Assembly: GCA_002943765.1 (NCBI GenBank)
Contig: PQWQ01000019.1
Coordinates: forward strand, 434,001-498,000
Length of the DNA stretch: 64,000 nt
Reading direction: 5' to 3'
From: Psoroptes ovis
Taxonomy: Eukaryota > Arthropoda > Arachnida > Sarcoptiformes > Psoroptidae
Positions 48,525-58,713 of the stretch are shown here, one piece after another. Both the position numbers and the translations under genes were made by a program. The notes below the pieces were generated by a model, which worked only from the letters and a program-made list of their open reading frames with translations, searched no databases and had not been told where the DNA came from. How positions within the stretch are numbered: the first letter of the stretch is position 1; the number at the start of each line of letters is the position of its first letter.

Positions 48525-48538
48525 GCGCCATCTGTTGG
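48525..48538. promoter_or_regulatory. CTCF-like motif (right copy)
   Basis: GCGCCATCTGTTGG closely fits the reverse complement of the animal CTCF core (AGATGGCGC in flies). It lies about 520 bp upstream of the ATG at 49061. The same 13 bases, in the same orientation, occur at 27527-27539. Binding is inferred from the motif alone. Confidence 0.35.
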
Positions 48539-49060
48539 ATGGTTTTTGAAACTCAAATTTTTAAATTTTTTTTTCTACCCGCCTAATAAATTTTGACCAA
48601 TTTTTTCCAATTATTTATGGGTCTAAAAAAAATTACTCATGGACCAGTTTGAACTCAATTAACCTTTGTTTTTTTTTTGGGCAGATTAATTTGATTTTGA
48701 TTATTTAAAATCGATGATGATGATTGAATTCGAAATTGACAAGTAAACAAACGAACGAGTAAACATTCGAAAGCCATGCACTCATTGTTTTGATCATCAA
48801 AACAATGAATTGACCATGATTAATCAATGATTGGTGAATGAACTTGAAACAATAGACTGATTTACTCCATTAAAATGACGTTTTCGATATAAATAATCGA
48901 TAATCAATCAATCGATTATCATTTCGATTCGTGAGTTAACAATGGTCATTGGTTGATGTTTGTGTTTTTATTTATTTTGTCAAATGTCAATTTGATTGAT
49001 CAATCAATCATTCAATCCATCCATCCATCCATCAATCAAACAACGAAAAACTAATCAAAA

Positions 49061-49729
49061 ATGTCATCACCGGCTCAAATACGAAGACTAATTAATCGAT
49101 TGTTCATCAAAAACAGCCGATTATTGAGTTCGATGAAACGTTTAAGGCGATGTCTAAGGCGGCCAAAACCGACAGGTGATCCAAGACCTGAACGGCTGCA
49201 CCGCAAGCTCTTTAAAAGTCCTCAAGGACTACGGAATGGTGGCCATGACCTTAAAAAATCGAGTAACAATCGTCGATGTATCGATTATTTTCAATATTTT
49301 TGGATTAAATGTAAACAATTATCCATGAGCGATCATGATTTATCCATTCAATTATGGCCAACAATTAAAAGTTTAATGATATTGATCATCGATAAGCATC
49401 AGCATAAATACCGGCTTCATTATGATTGGAATACGATCAAATATCTTCGAAAACTGTCATCAATCAAATTGATGGTCGAATTTAAAATTGAATTACAGCT
49501 GAGTCATTTAAATAATCGATCAACGATGATAATCGATACTAATCGATTAATCGTGAAATTTTCCAATCGATATCAGCTGAATTGTTTCCTCGGGATTTGC
49601 CGCAAAATTGGTCGAATGGTCAAGAAGAAATCAACGATATTTAGGGGTTATTATGCGACTGTTGGCCGTAAATCGGTCCGAATGACCGACCAGGATCGAA
49701 AATTGCTGCGGAAATTCTTGAAGAACTGA
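49061..49729 (+). CDS. Basic unknown protein, single exon
   Basis: Function not recognised. An intronless frame of 222 residues, rich in Lys and Arg, with ordinary, non-repetitive composition and clear hydrophobic core segments, so it is likely a folded protein. The N terminus is strongly basic (KRLRRCLRRPKP). The middle has strand-like segments (LMVEFKIELQLSHL, RLIVKFSNRYQL), and the C terminus is basic again (MTDQDRKLLRKFLKN). The ATG at 49061 follows AAAA. It converges with the UBF-like gene. Nuclear or ribonucleoprotein association would suit the charge, but nothing proves it. Confidence 0.65.
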   Translation: MSSPAQIRRLINRLFIKNSRLLSSMKRLRRCLRRPKPTGDPRPERLHRKLFKSPQGLRNGGHDLKKSSNNRRCIDYFQYFWIKCKQLSMSDHDLSIQLWPTIKSLMILIIDKHQHKYRLHYDWNTIKYLRKLSSIKLMVEFKIELQLSHLNNRSTMIIDTNRLIVKFSNRYQLNCFLGICRKIGRMVKKKSTIFRGYYATVGRKSVRMTDQDRKLLRKFLKN

Positions 49730-49864
49730 TCGAATTCGATCGAATTTTTTAAATTTTAAAATTTTGTTTTTATTCTTATTTAAATGAAATATTTTATATA
49801 ATTTGAAAAATACATTTGAGATTATAGAATTGAAAAAAATAATTTTAAAAGGTTGAATATAATT

Positions 49865-49945
49865 TTAGGTTGTCCGTAAAATTCTGGCCAATTTTCATGC
49901 GACAACTCTATTGATTAAGCCGAATGAACTTTTCGGACAATCCAA
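49865..49945 (-). mobile_element. Mariner-type MITE, copy 15
   Basis: Main subfamily in reverse orientation (TTCTGGCCAATTTTCATGCG, CAACTCTATTGATTAAGCCG). Left terminus TTAGGTTGTCCGTAAAATT; right terminus AACTTTTCGGACAATCCAAC. It lies between the two convergent genes that end at 49729 and 50001. Confidence 0.82.
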
Positions 49946-50000
49946 CTTAATACATGACAATCATTTTTAATAATTTCACACCTATAACCCTTTCAATCAA

Positions 50001-52690
50001 TCAATCCATGGACAAGTCATCATCATCATTATCAATATTATTATTATCATATAAACAACTTGAAAATTTTTTCCGTTTAGTTTGTGGTGTCGCTGTTGTC
50101 GCTGATGATGATGATGATGATGCTATAGCCCTTAAAATTAATTCAGCATCTTCATCATCCGATGATGATGATGATAATGATGATTCTTCTGCTTTAAGAT
50201 TCACCAATGGTGTTGGTGGTCGTCGATCATGATCATGATCATCATCATCTGATAATGATTCTTCTTTAATATTCACCAATGGTGGCGCTGGTGGTTTTGG
50301 TGGTAGACGATCATGATCATGACCATCATCAACATCGCTTCGAGATGAATTTAATTCTTCAGCAATCACTGTTTGTTGTTTACGTTTCGAACCTTTTTTA
50401 GCTGAGATTTTTTCACCTTTGGAACCTTTACTGGTGGTTTTACCGGTGGTTTTTTCACCAACAGCCCTTGGTGAATCATTATCAGGGCTAGGGTCAATGA
50501 TTTTAGTGTGACCAGGGTCATTAGGTTCAGCGTTATTACCATTGTTATTATCGCCATCATCATCAGGCCAATCCAAATCCAATGAATTTGATTCTAATCG
50601 TTTCAATTCTTCACTGGTTGGCAACAATTGATCATTCATACGAAATCTATTCAATAATTTCAAATATAAATCATATTTTTTCACAGCAATTCTTAGATAT
50701 TTATTTTTTTCACCCTGAGGCATTTGTTTCCATTCATTCGATGCATGACACATACGATTTTGTGTTGTTTTATCTTTCATTGTCGATAGAATATGGCTAC
50801 AATAAATTCGAAAAGCCGAACGTACAGGTTTACGAATATTGGTGCGGCGGAAAAATTCCAATTCAATTGGATCTTTAAATTTTGGTTCTTTTTTCAAATT
50901 TTGACCAGTTGGACTGCTGGCGCCATCATCATTATCATTGCGGTTGTTGCTATCATGATTGTCCGATGATGTGGATTGTTTCGAATGTTGTTGCATCAAT
51001 GATTTAGCCATATTTAAATATTTTTCCTTTTCATCCGATGGCATCGTATTCCAACCATTTTTAATTGATTTTATTAATTCTTCTGATGATTTTGTTGATG
51101 TAGATGTTGATCGTTGCATTTCATTCATTTGATATGCAATCATTGCCATTTCATAGATATTGGTTGAATAATGTTTTTTCGGTGTTGTTGATTGTTGTTG
51201 TTGATCATTCGATAATTTAATAATATTTTTATTATCTTCCATCAGCTGTTTTTTCTCATCTTCATCCGTAAGCGTATTCAAATATTCATTAAATTTTGCG
51301 GCAAATTCTTTAATCATTGTTTGTGAATCATCATTATATTTTTGTTTTTCCTGCTCGCTCATTTCTCTCCAATGTTTTGCTACGACAATCATACGTTCTT
51401 TAGCCGGTATGTCATCAAGTTCTTTCATCATTATTTGTGAAAATAACATATAACCATTGTTTGGTGGCCGCTCGGGCATACCTTGAAAACGATGTTTGAG
51501 TTCTTGTTCATATTTGGTCAATAATGGACGTCGAATTGGTTCGAATTCGATTTGTGGATTTTTTAATCGAAATTCTTCCAGTTCATTCAAATATCGTTGT
51601 TCATCTTTTAATGATTTTTTAATAAATTTATAATGTTTACGATCACTAATTTGTTTCCATTGTTCACGTATTTGTTCTTTGATTTCTTTCAGCTGTTCAC
51701 TGGTGATTCCATTGTTGTTTGGCCACCAATCATATTTTTTCAATTTTGATAATTGAAACAGCTGAAATGGTGTTCGAGGTTTTTGTGGTTCATTTTCTAG
51801 CGATGTTGTAGTTAATAATGATATTTTTGAATTTTTACTAAATAATTCTGGACATTTTCGTCGAAATTCAATCAATTTCTTTCGATATTCAATCATTTCA
51901 CGATCATAATCTTCACGATATTTTTGACGTTTTTGTTCAGATAATTTTTCAAATTTCGTGGCCAAAATTTTCGATATTTCACCAATGGTTATATTCGGAT
52001 ATTTTCGTTGCATTTTTTCTTTTTTCTCAAGGAAAAAACGTATAAAACTTGACACTGGTTTCCGTGGCCTATCCGGATGTTTTAGCCATACTTTTTGTCT
52101 ACTTTGTAATTGATTCGGTGTCGATGTAATACTTTGGTCCAGTAATTTATGTAAATCGGTCAATATTTCCGAAAGGGTACGATATTTTCGTACATTCAAC
52201 AGCAATTGTGCTAAACATTTTCGACAATCAGTTTCATTGTAATTCGAGAATTTAATTCGATTCCAATCGAGACGTTTTTCAATTGTTGTCGTATATTTTG
52301 TCAAATCTGTTGATGACGATAATTGTTGTTGAATATTTGCCAGCAATTGTCGAATATCATCACATGTCCATTTGATTTGATGATCATCTAATTTTTGATA
52401 ATTGAAATGAATTAAAATTCGAAATTCGAAAAACTTGAAAACTTACCACCTCTTAAAACTGGCAACGTTATATTGTTTATTTTCGTTATTTCATTATCAT
52501 CATCATCATCAATATCTTCAATTTCTTCTAGATTATCATCATCATCATCGATAGTATTAGCATTATCATTGATTACTGCTGCTGCTGTTGCTGCTGCAGC
52601 TTCATTACCATCATTATTATTATTATTGGATTTATTTTTAAGCTCAATTTGATTCATTTTATTTTTCACCAATTGTTTTTTGGGAGCCAT
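50001..52690 (-). CDS. UBF-like RNA polymerase I transcription factor (HMG boxes)
   Basis: Orthologue-type match to upstream binding factor (UBF/UBTF), which binds ribosomal DNA and activates Pol I in the nucleolus. Two exons, 52690-52447 and 52387-50001, in phase, 876 residues. After an acidic N-terminal exon comes the UBF-specific dimerisation region (WTCDDIRQLL, DWNRIKFSNY, NVRKYRTLSEILTDLH). Five HMG-type boxes begin near residues 182 (RPRKPVSSFIRFFLEKKEK), 281 (KPRTPFQLFQLSKLKKYDWW), 384 (ERPPNNGYMLFSQIMMKEL), 483 (weak) and 600 (RKPVRSAFRIYCSHILSTMK). The C terminus is an acidic/Ser tail (SSLSSSSSDDEDAEL) as in vertebrate UBF, here with an internal duplication of DHDR-PP-PLVN. The combination of the N-terminal region, serial HMG boxes and acidic tail makes UBF more likely than TFAM or another HMG protein. 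Confidence 0.88.
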
Positions 52691-52776
52691 TTTGTTATTG
52701 TTGTTGTTGTTGTTTTATGAAGTCAAAGCCACAAATGGCATATAAACACAAAACGCTCGGTTGTCGGATGAGCCAG

Positions 52777-53100
52777 CCAAATTGGTGCCACTGTGCTTCA
52801 ATGCTATTTTGGTGTGGCAGCATTAAATCATTTACACACTCGGCTTTCAATTCCCTTTAGCTTTGATGGTGTGTGCGTGTGCTCCCTCTTCCCTCTGCAG
52901 TTTTCTCTCACCAAATTGGTGCCACTGTGCTTCAATGCTATTTTGGTGTGGCAGCACTGCATATGCATGAAATCATTTTTCAGATTTGGCTTTTTCAATT
53001 GCCTTTAAGCTTTAGCTTTGATGGTGAGTGTGTGCGTGTGCGTGTGCTCCCTCTTCCCTCTGCAGTTTTCTCTCACCAAGTATGCCACTGTGTGCTTGCA
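52777..53100. repeat. Tandem duplication of a 134-165 bp unit in the UBF upstream region
   Basis: Unit 1 (52777-52910) and unit 2 (52911-53075) both begin CCAAATTGGTGCCACTGTGC, continue with TTCAATGCTATTTTGGTGTG, and end with CTCCCTCTTCCCTCTGCAG then TTTTCTCTCACC. Unit 2 is longer by extra bases in the middle. A third, partial start follows at 53076. Each unit carries a pyrimidine tract and CAG resembling a splice acceptor on the plus strand. Confidence 0.85.
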
Positions 53101-53377
53101 TACACAAGCAGAGAGCACCACTCACTCACACAGCCTATAGCCTGTGTGTGCAACCATAGCTACTGCTGTGCTGTGCGTTATCATTCATCATTATTGGCTT
53201 AATGTAGAAATGAGCTCATATGAGCACAGGCAAACAAAAGCATCAAAGCGCAAAGCATTCGAGAGCTTCGATGAAGGGCTTGGTCGAAATTTTTTAAGGG
53301 GATAAAACTTGTTTTATTTTAAAAAAATAGCTTAAATTATCACATGAATTGGATTAAAAATTAAGAGTTGAAATTAT

Positions 53378-53458
53378 AGAGGTTGTCCGAAAAGTTCATT
53401 ACGCTTAATCCGATAGAGTTGTTCATGAAAATCGGCCAAAACTTTTCGGACAACCTAA
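53378..53458 (+). mobile_element. Mariner-type MITE, copy 16
   Basis: Main-subfamily interior (TTCATTACGCTTAATCCGAT, TTCATGAAAATCGGCC) and a perfect right arm (AACTTTTCGGACAACCTAA). The outer three bases of the left arm have changed (AGAGGTTGTCC). Confidence 0.84.
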
Positions 53459-53501
53459 TGAATTAATCGATTAACCGAAAAATCTTTGGATTTAAAAGGG
53501 T

Positions 53502-54092
53502 TTAATCTAAAATTTTCGAATAAATATCATCAATTTCATCTTTAATCATTTCAAGTTGTCGATTTTGTCCACGAATTTCAGCGATTTTCTGCTTTAATCG
53601 ATTCATTTCCATTAATTTGGCCATCAATGTTTCATAGGTTGTTCGTAATTGAATCATTGCACAAAGATAATTGTCGTCGTCGTCGTCTTCGGACGGTTTT
53701 GTGGTCATCCATTTGATCATTTTACGGGCCGTATCCTCGTCATCATCAGTATCATCGTCGTTGTCATCATGGTCCTTGTCACATTTCGGACTGACCAATG
53801 TTTGATCAGCATTCGATTGTCGAATTGATTGCGGGTCAATCGGTTTCAATTTACGTCGGTCAAAATCAGATTTTCTTGAAGTATTTGGTTTCTCAAGTTT
53901 GCCATGAATTTTATTATTTTCTTTATCAATTACTTGATCGATCACTTTAATCATTTTATTATCATTTTTTTCAATAATTTTAAATTGATTTGGCTGATTG
54001 GTTGTTGTTGAATAATTATCGATATTTGTATCGATAATTTTACCAAATTTTCTTGGCTGTTGTTGTGGCTTTTGTTCGATGTTTGTTGACAT
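53502..54092 (-). CDS. Unknown small protein with C-terminal coiled coil
   Basis: Function not recognised. A single exon of 196 residues. The N-terminal half is hydrophilic and Gln/Asn/Lys-rich, followed by an acidic Asp tract (DHDDNDDDTDDDEDTA) and a 55-residue C-terminal helix with heptad-like spacing (LCAMIQLRTTYETLMAKLME, then LKQKIAEIRGQNRQLEMIKD). That layout suits a small coiled-coil adaptor. It is divergent from the eIF2A gene, with 467 bp between start codons. Confidence 0.62.
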   Translation of the reverse strand: MSTNIEQKPQQQPRKFGKIIDTNIDNYSTTTNQPNQFKIIEKNDNKMIKVIDQVIDKENNKIHGKLEKPNTSRKSDFDRRKLKPIDPQSIRQSNADQTLVSPKCDKDHDDNDDDTDDDEDTARKMIKWMTTKPSEDDDDDNYLCAMIQLRTTYETLMAKLMEMNRLKQKIAEIRGQNRQLEMIKDEIDDIYSKILD

Positions 54093-54559
54093 GTTAATTT
54101 CTTCAAATCAATGTTTTCAACTGTTTGATGTGTTCAAATGTCAAAAATGTTTTGAAAAAATTGTCAAAAAATTTCGCGCTTCCCAAAAAAAACCAAAACA
54201 TTGAAAAAATTACGAATCGTCCTTTGTGAACGGCTCATCATAAAAAAAACGGCATGCAAAAACATTCGATCAGCTGTTTTCGGATGTTGCAACGTGTTTG
54301 CATCGTCATCAGTCAATTGTTGGTTTTACATCAGGTTTTTTAGGTCAGTAAAATTCATTTGACATTAATCCAAATGTTCATATTAATTTCATTGATTATT
54401 TCCGATACAGGAATAATGATTTGGTTATAAATACTTTATTCTAATCCAACTGGGAACATTTTACGTTCCATTTACGATTGTGATATTATTCTATTTTCTT
54501 ATATAATTTTTGTTATCATCTTTCAAGATTTTATATTTTTGAAAATTTGAAGAGAAAAA
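54093..54559. promoter_or_regulatory. Shared upstream region of the coiled-coil gene and eIF2A
   Basis: A 467-bp gap between two start codons pointing away from each other, so probably a bidirectional promoter. It has no TATA box in a suitable place for either gene and a comparatively GC-rich centre near 54225-54310, which fits housekeeping-type initiation. Confidence 0.45.
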
Positions 54560-56276
54560 ATGGCAAATGAAGGCAGTAATGTTTCAAAATTTATGGTCCA
54601 TGATTCAGATGGCGTTCACTTATGGTCATCAAATGGTCAATTGTTGAAAACATTGATCAGTACAGCAACGATTAATGATGCCGGTAATCGACCAGTGGAA
54701 ATGATTCGTTCATCAGATGGTCATTACTTGGCGATTATTTATAAAAATTTTGTGGAAATCTTCAAACACAATGCGCTAGATCAATCACCATTCATAAAGT
54801 TTTCGATTGAAAATGTTAAACATTTAGAATTTTCACCAAAATCAACAATGATCATGTTATATGCTCAACCATCGATTGATGATAAGAATTCGGCGCCAAA
54901 TTTGAAAATATTTAATATCGCTAAAAATGGTGAGCTGATACATGAATGGATAGCGAAAAAACGACAGCTAATTCAATGGTCATCGGATGAATCGATTGCA
55001 CATCGTCATTGTGGTTCGGAAATATTGTTTTATGAAAATAATAATTTCCAACAATGTTCGGGGAAATTATCACAACCAAAATTGACAGCTTATAGTTTTA
55101 AAACAAACAAAGCTGGTTGTAATTTTGTTGCCATTTATATGAAAGGTGAAAAAGGTGCACCAAGTATCATAAAAATACATGGTTATCCACACATCCAAAA
55201 TACGATTGTTTCGAAAAGTTTTTTCAAAGTTGATACCGTTGATATGAAATGGAATCCAAAAGGTATTCTGTGATAATTGTATTGATATCAACTGTCAAAA
55301 TTAACCCTTGATCTAATTCAAATTAGGTGATGCCCTATTGGCACAAACATCAACCGATTATGATTCAAGTGGACAAAGTTATTATGGTGAAACAATGTTA
55401 CATTATCTCAATTTAAGCGGTGATACATCAACAATTGTCGGTAAAAAAGAAGGAACAGTATCGGCAGCAGAATGGTTACCAAATAATGAAGGATTCATTG
55501 TTATCCAAGGCAAAATGCCATCATTGGTAACATGGTATTCGAATAAAGTTGAACCTATTTATACATTCGGTGAATTACCTGTGAATGGTATACTGTTCAA
55601 CCGTTTTGGTTCATTGCTAGCATTGACTGGTTTTGGAAATCTTTCGGGAAATATTTATGTTTGGAATTTAAAAACAAAAACCCTGATATCGAATTTCAAA
55701 GCAATCGATACTACTTGTCATTATTGGTTGGCCGATGGTCTAAATCTAGTAACAGCAACACATCATGATCGTTTGAAAGTTGTCAACGGTTTTCGTTGTT
55801 GGGATTATCTCGGTACATTAATACATGAATACAAATGTGATGATAAAGATCAACAATATAAACTATATCAATTGTTACCATTCGATTTGAATGATGCATT
55901 CGATGAGCCAAAGCTACAATCAAACATTAAAGGAAAATTATTGTGTGAAGAACCGAAACAAAAATATGTACCGCCAAGTTTACGTAATAAAAATGCTCAA
56001 CAATCAATAACCATCAAGCCACCACCACCAAAACCAGTGGTTAAATCATTACAAAAACAACAAGAAAAACATCTTAAAAATAACCAAAGCAATGACCCTA
56101 CGAAAGATGATCAAGAAATGAAAAAGAAAAAATTGAAAAATTTAAATAAAAAACTACAACAAATTAAACAGCTCAAAAAGCTTCAAGAAGAAGGTAAAGA
56201 ATTGGAAAAGAATCAATTGAGTAAAATTGAAAAATTGGATGAAATTCTTAAAGAAATTGAATTATTGAAAATGTAA
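54560..56276 (+). CDS. eIF2A: Translation initiation factor eIF2A
   Basis: Cytosolic factor that can deliver initiator tRNA to the 40S subunit independently of eIF2. Two exons, 54560-55262 and 55327-56276, in phase, 550 residues, close to the size of animal eIF2A. The N-terminal WD-type propeller covers about 1-420; diagnostic segments are FGNLSGNIYVWNLKTKTLIS, AIDTTCHYWLADGLNLVTAT, VVNGFRCWDYLGTLIHEYK and VKHLEFSPKSTM. After the propeller comes the family-typical KYVPPSLRNK near 450, a Pro-rich linker, and a C-terminal lysine-rich helical region (NKKLQQIKQLKKLQEEGKE) of about 60 residues. A poly-A signal lies 56 bp past the stop (56332-56337). The family is certain; the ATG follows AAAA and is the first in frame. 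Confidence 0.93.
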
Positions 56277-57033
56277 TTCGAATTTTGATTCAATTCGAAT
56301 CATAAAAATGTCATTCAAAGATATTGACAGCAATAAACAAACAAACCATCGAGTAAACATGTAAACAACTAATAAATCTAAACCATAACCATCGTATATC
56401 TGAAGAAATTGAATTTTAAATTTCGAAGGTTACAGATAATACATACAGATCATGAATACACCAAGTAAATATTTAGGTTGTCCGAAAAGTTTTCGTCGAT
56501 TTTTCAAATGATTTTCTACGATATAACCGGCAAAAACTTTTCGGACAACCTAATACAATACATTTAATGTTTTGCAGAGTTGTTGTTGTTGTTGTATATC
56601 TGCTTTATGTCTTCAGATATTAATAATTTTTTGAAGATTATTTTATCTAAAATGGAAATGAATAAATAAATAAATGAAAATTTTATATTAAAATCGATTT
56701 TAAAAAGTGCAGTCAATCAATTACCATTGTTTTTATCGTGGTTGACATTGACAACGAAAAATTTTTGAAAATTTTCGAATCAATTTTTTTTGAAATAATT
56801 CATGAATTTTGACGGTGCACATTTGTGAATGGTTGTTAAGGCTTTTTAATGCTTTTGGTGGTGACTTTCATCAACGTGGTTTGATGGTGACTTGTGGTTT
56901 CCAAGACTCTGGTTCTGTTTGGTTTTTACGGGTTCTTTCGAATTTGTGGCCCCGAAGATTGATTTCTTAAAGACATTCGAATTCGATTTGCGAATTTGTG
57001 ATTTTTCTGATTTTGTCGAACAGATTTTCTTTG
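56277..57033. other. Spacer with MITE between eIF2A and a membrane-protein gene
   Basis: It contains the eIF2A poly-A signal at 56332-56337, a MITE at 56473-56553, and the promoter of the downstream plus-strand gene. No exon was seen. Confidence 0.55.
56473..56553 (-). mobile_element. Mariner-type MITE, copy 17 (second subfamily, reversed)
   Basis: Arms TTAGGTTGTCCGAAAAGTTT and AACTTTTCGGACAACCTAA are both intact. The interior (GATTTTCTACGATATAACCG) is the reverse complement of the second-subfamily interior seen at 43093 and 45526. The right flank is TA; the left flank is AT. Confidence 0.87.
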
Positions 57034-58239
57034 ATGAAAATGGCGCCGAAACAAGGGTCGAAAATTTTCAAAATTCAAAATTTGTTATTCATCGTATTGA
57101 TTATCAGTTTACAATTGATTCAATCAATAAATGGCCAACAACAACAGCCACAGCAGCAGCCATCACAATCACAACAACAACAACAATCGATACCATTACC
57201 ATCGATAATGACACAATTCGATACAACATGGGATGCGCTGAAATGTGTTATGAAAATATCGCTGATACAATTATCTAAATATCATAATAATCAAATATCA
57301 TGTTGTAGCCTTTGGATTGTTAAATATTTGATTAAACGTTCATCGGAAAAATATTGTGAAAGATCTGATGATCTCAAAGCAGTATATGATCAATATATTA
57401 ATGAAAATTTATTATATAATCAAATGGTACGAACCGTACTTGGTGATGATAGTCTTAGTTGTGCAAAATATCCGGAACATTCGAAATCGTGTACAAATCT
57501 ATGGATTTTGCTGTTGATCATTGCGGTCATTGGTTTTATCCTCATTTATGTGATTATCATATGGTGTTGTTGTGCAACATGTTTTTGTTTGCGACAGCGT
57601 CGTGAAAATCGTCAGCTAAAACGTCGATTACTGGACAATGATTTGTCAACGTCATCATTGGAATCATTGATTAAAACTAGCAATGGTGATGGCGATGATG
57701 AAAAGGTGAAAATTGATAAATTTCAAAACAATAACCTTAACAATAATAAACAACATTCGAATCATAATTCGAAAATGTTGTCAACAATGTTATCAATGAA
57801 CAACAACAACAACAACAATGATGGTGATGATGATGATATGAATACATTGATGAATGATAATGGTACATCATTGATTGATACACAAAATAATTTACAAAAA
57901 TTATCTGCAAATAATCTTGTAAAAAGTTCAAATAATTCAAATACGAATAATAATCAATCAATGATGATGATGATGATGTCCAACAATAACAATAACCCAC
58001 AATATCATGGACAAACACATTCATTAATTAATGATGATGATAATATTAATTATTATGTCAATGGTGGTGGTGGTGGTGGTGATTCGAATTCGAATGAAAA
58101 TTCACCATTATCATTATCATCGGATAAAATACCGATACCGATCGATGATAATGATCATGGTTATCAACCGAAATCGAATCAAAAATCCTTGTTGAATGAT
58201 TTGAATAATCGGATGCAAACTCCGGCGAATCTTATTTGA
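57034..58239 (+). CDS. Unknown single-pass type I membrane protein
   Basis: Function not recognised. A single exon of 401 residues from the ATG at 57034 (a second ATG lies at 57040). The signal peptide ends near INGQQQ (KIQNLLFIVLIISLQLIQ). After a Gln repeat comes an extracellular domain of about 110 residues with six cysteines (ALKCVMKISLIQLSKY, SCCSLWIVKYLIKRSSEKYC, LSCAKYPEHSKSC). A membrane span follows near 165-187 (LLLIIAVIGFILIYVIIIWC), then a cysteine patch (CCCATCFCL) that could be palmitoylated, a basic stop-transfer segment (RQRRENRQLKRRL), and a long Asn/Asp/Met low-complexity cytosolic tail. The compact cysteine-bearing ectodomain suggests a receptor or adhesion role. A poly-A signal lies at 58346-58351. 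Confidence 0.72.
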   Translation: MKMAPKQGSKIFKIQNLLFIVLIISLQLIQSINGQQQQPQQQPSQSQQQQQSIPLPSIMTQFDTTWDALKCVMKISLIQLSKYHNNQISCCSLWIVKYLIKRSSEKYCERSDDLKAVYDQYINENLLYNQMVRTVLGDDSLSCAKYPEHSKSCTNLWILLLIIAVIGFILIYVIIIWCCCATCFCLRQRRENRQLKRRLLDNDLSTSSLESLIKTSNGDGDDEKVKIDKFQNNNLNNNKQHSNHNSKMLSTMLSMNNNNNNNDGDDDDMNTLMNDNGTSLIDTQNNLQKLSANNLVKSSNNSNTNNNQSMMMMMMSNNNNNPQYHGQTHSLINDDDNINYYVNGGGGGGDSNSNENSPLSLSSDKIPIPIDDNDHGYQPKSNQKSLLNDLNNRMQTPANLI

Positions 58240-58713
58240 CTGATCAAAGGGTCCATATGATCTATATGATAATCGAATCATTTGTTAAATATTTTGTAAT
58301 TAATTTTTTCTAATCCAATCCAATCAATCGATATTTATTCAATGAAATAAATGAGAAAAAAAACGAATAAAATTAAAAAATTTTCAATTTACACGTGAAC
58401 GATTAGTCTTGTGGACACGTGTAAAATGTAAAACATTTCATAAATATTTTGTTGTTTGAAATAATAATAATGATAATAATAATAGTATTGGCCAACGAAA
58501 AATCAAATAATTATTTACAATCAAAAATGAATAAATGAATGAACGGATGAGAACGAAAAAAAAAAAAATAATAATAATAGATCAACGAACCAATAGAATA
58601 GAATAGAACAATGTGGAACCAAAAGTATTATCAAACAAAAATCATTAAGTAATTGAATGTAGATCAATGAATATTTTTGATTGATTCAATTTCCAATTTA
58701 CAATGATCAATGA
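58240..58713. other. Convergent 3' spacer
   Basis: Between the stops of two convergent genes. It holds the AATAAA at 58346-58351 for the plus-strand gene, poly-A and ATA-rich sequence, and the 3' untranslated region of the transporter gene. No exon was seen. Confidence 0.6.

Larger units (their letters stand above)
38921..49060. other. 10-kb region without a recognisable complete gene
   Basis: The largest gap in the window, upstream of the receptor kinase (-) and upstream of the basic-protein gene (+). It holds MITE copies at 43093, 44107, 45526 and 47653, GT and ATA microsatellites near 40580 and 40790, a GT/GCTG-rich cryptic repeat near 43340-43460, an orphan open segment at 44226-44447, and a perfect splice-donor sequence on the minus strand at 41884-41890 that could end an untranslated first exon of the kinase gene. 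It also holds a CTCF-like motif at 48525-48537. It probably contains long regulatory DNA and untranslated exons. Confidence 0.5.
52691..53501. other. UBF upstream region with a tandem duplication and a MITE
   Basis: The presumed promoter of the UBF-like gene and the 3' end of the minus-strand coiled-coil gene. It is less AT-rich than neighbouring spacers. It contains the tandem duplication at 52777-53100 and a MITE at 53378-53458. Open frames through the duplication (52793-53202) lack protein features. Confidence 0.55.

Noticed and set aside
52793..53202. Plus-strand frames in the UBF upstream duplication
   Set aside because: They follow the duplicated DNA, are Cys/Phe/Ser-rich without domains, and no splice or start context supports them.
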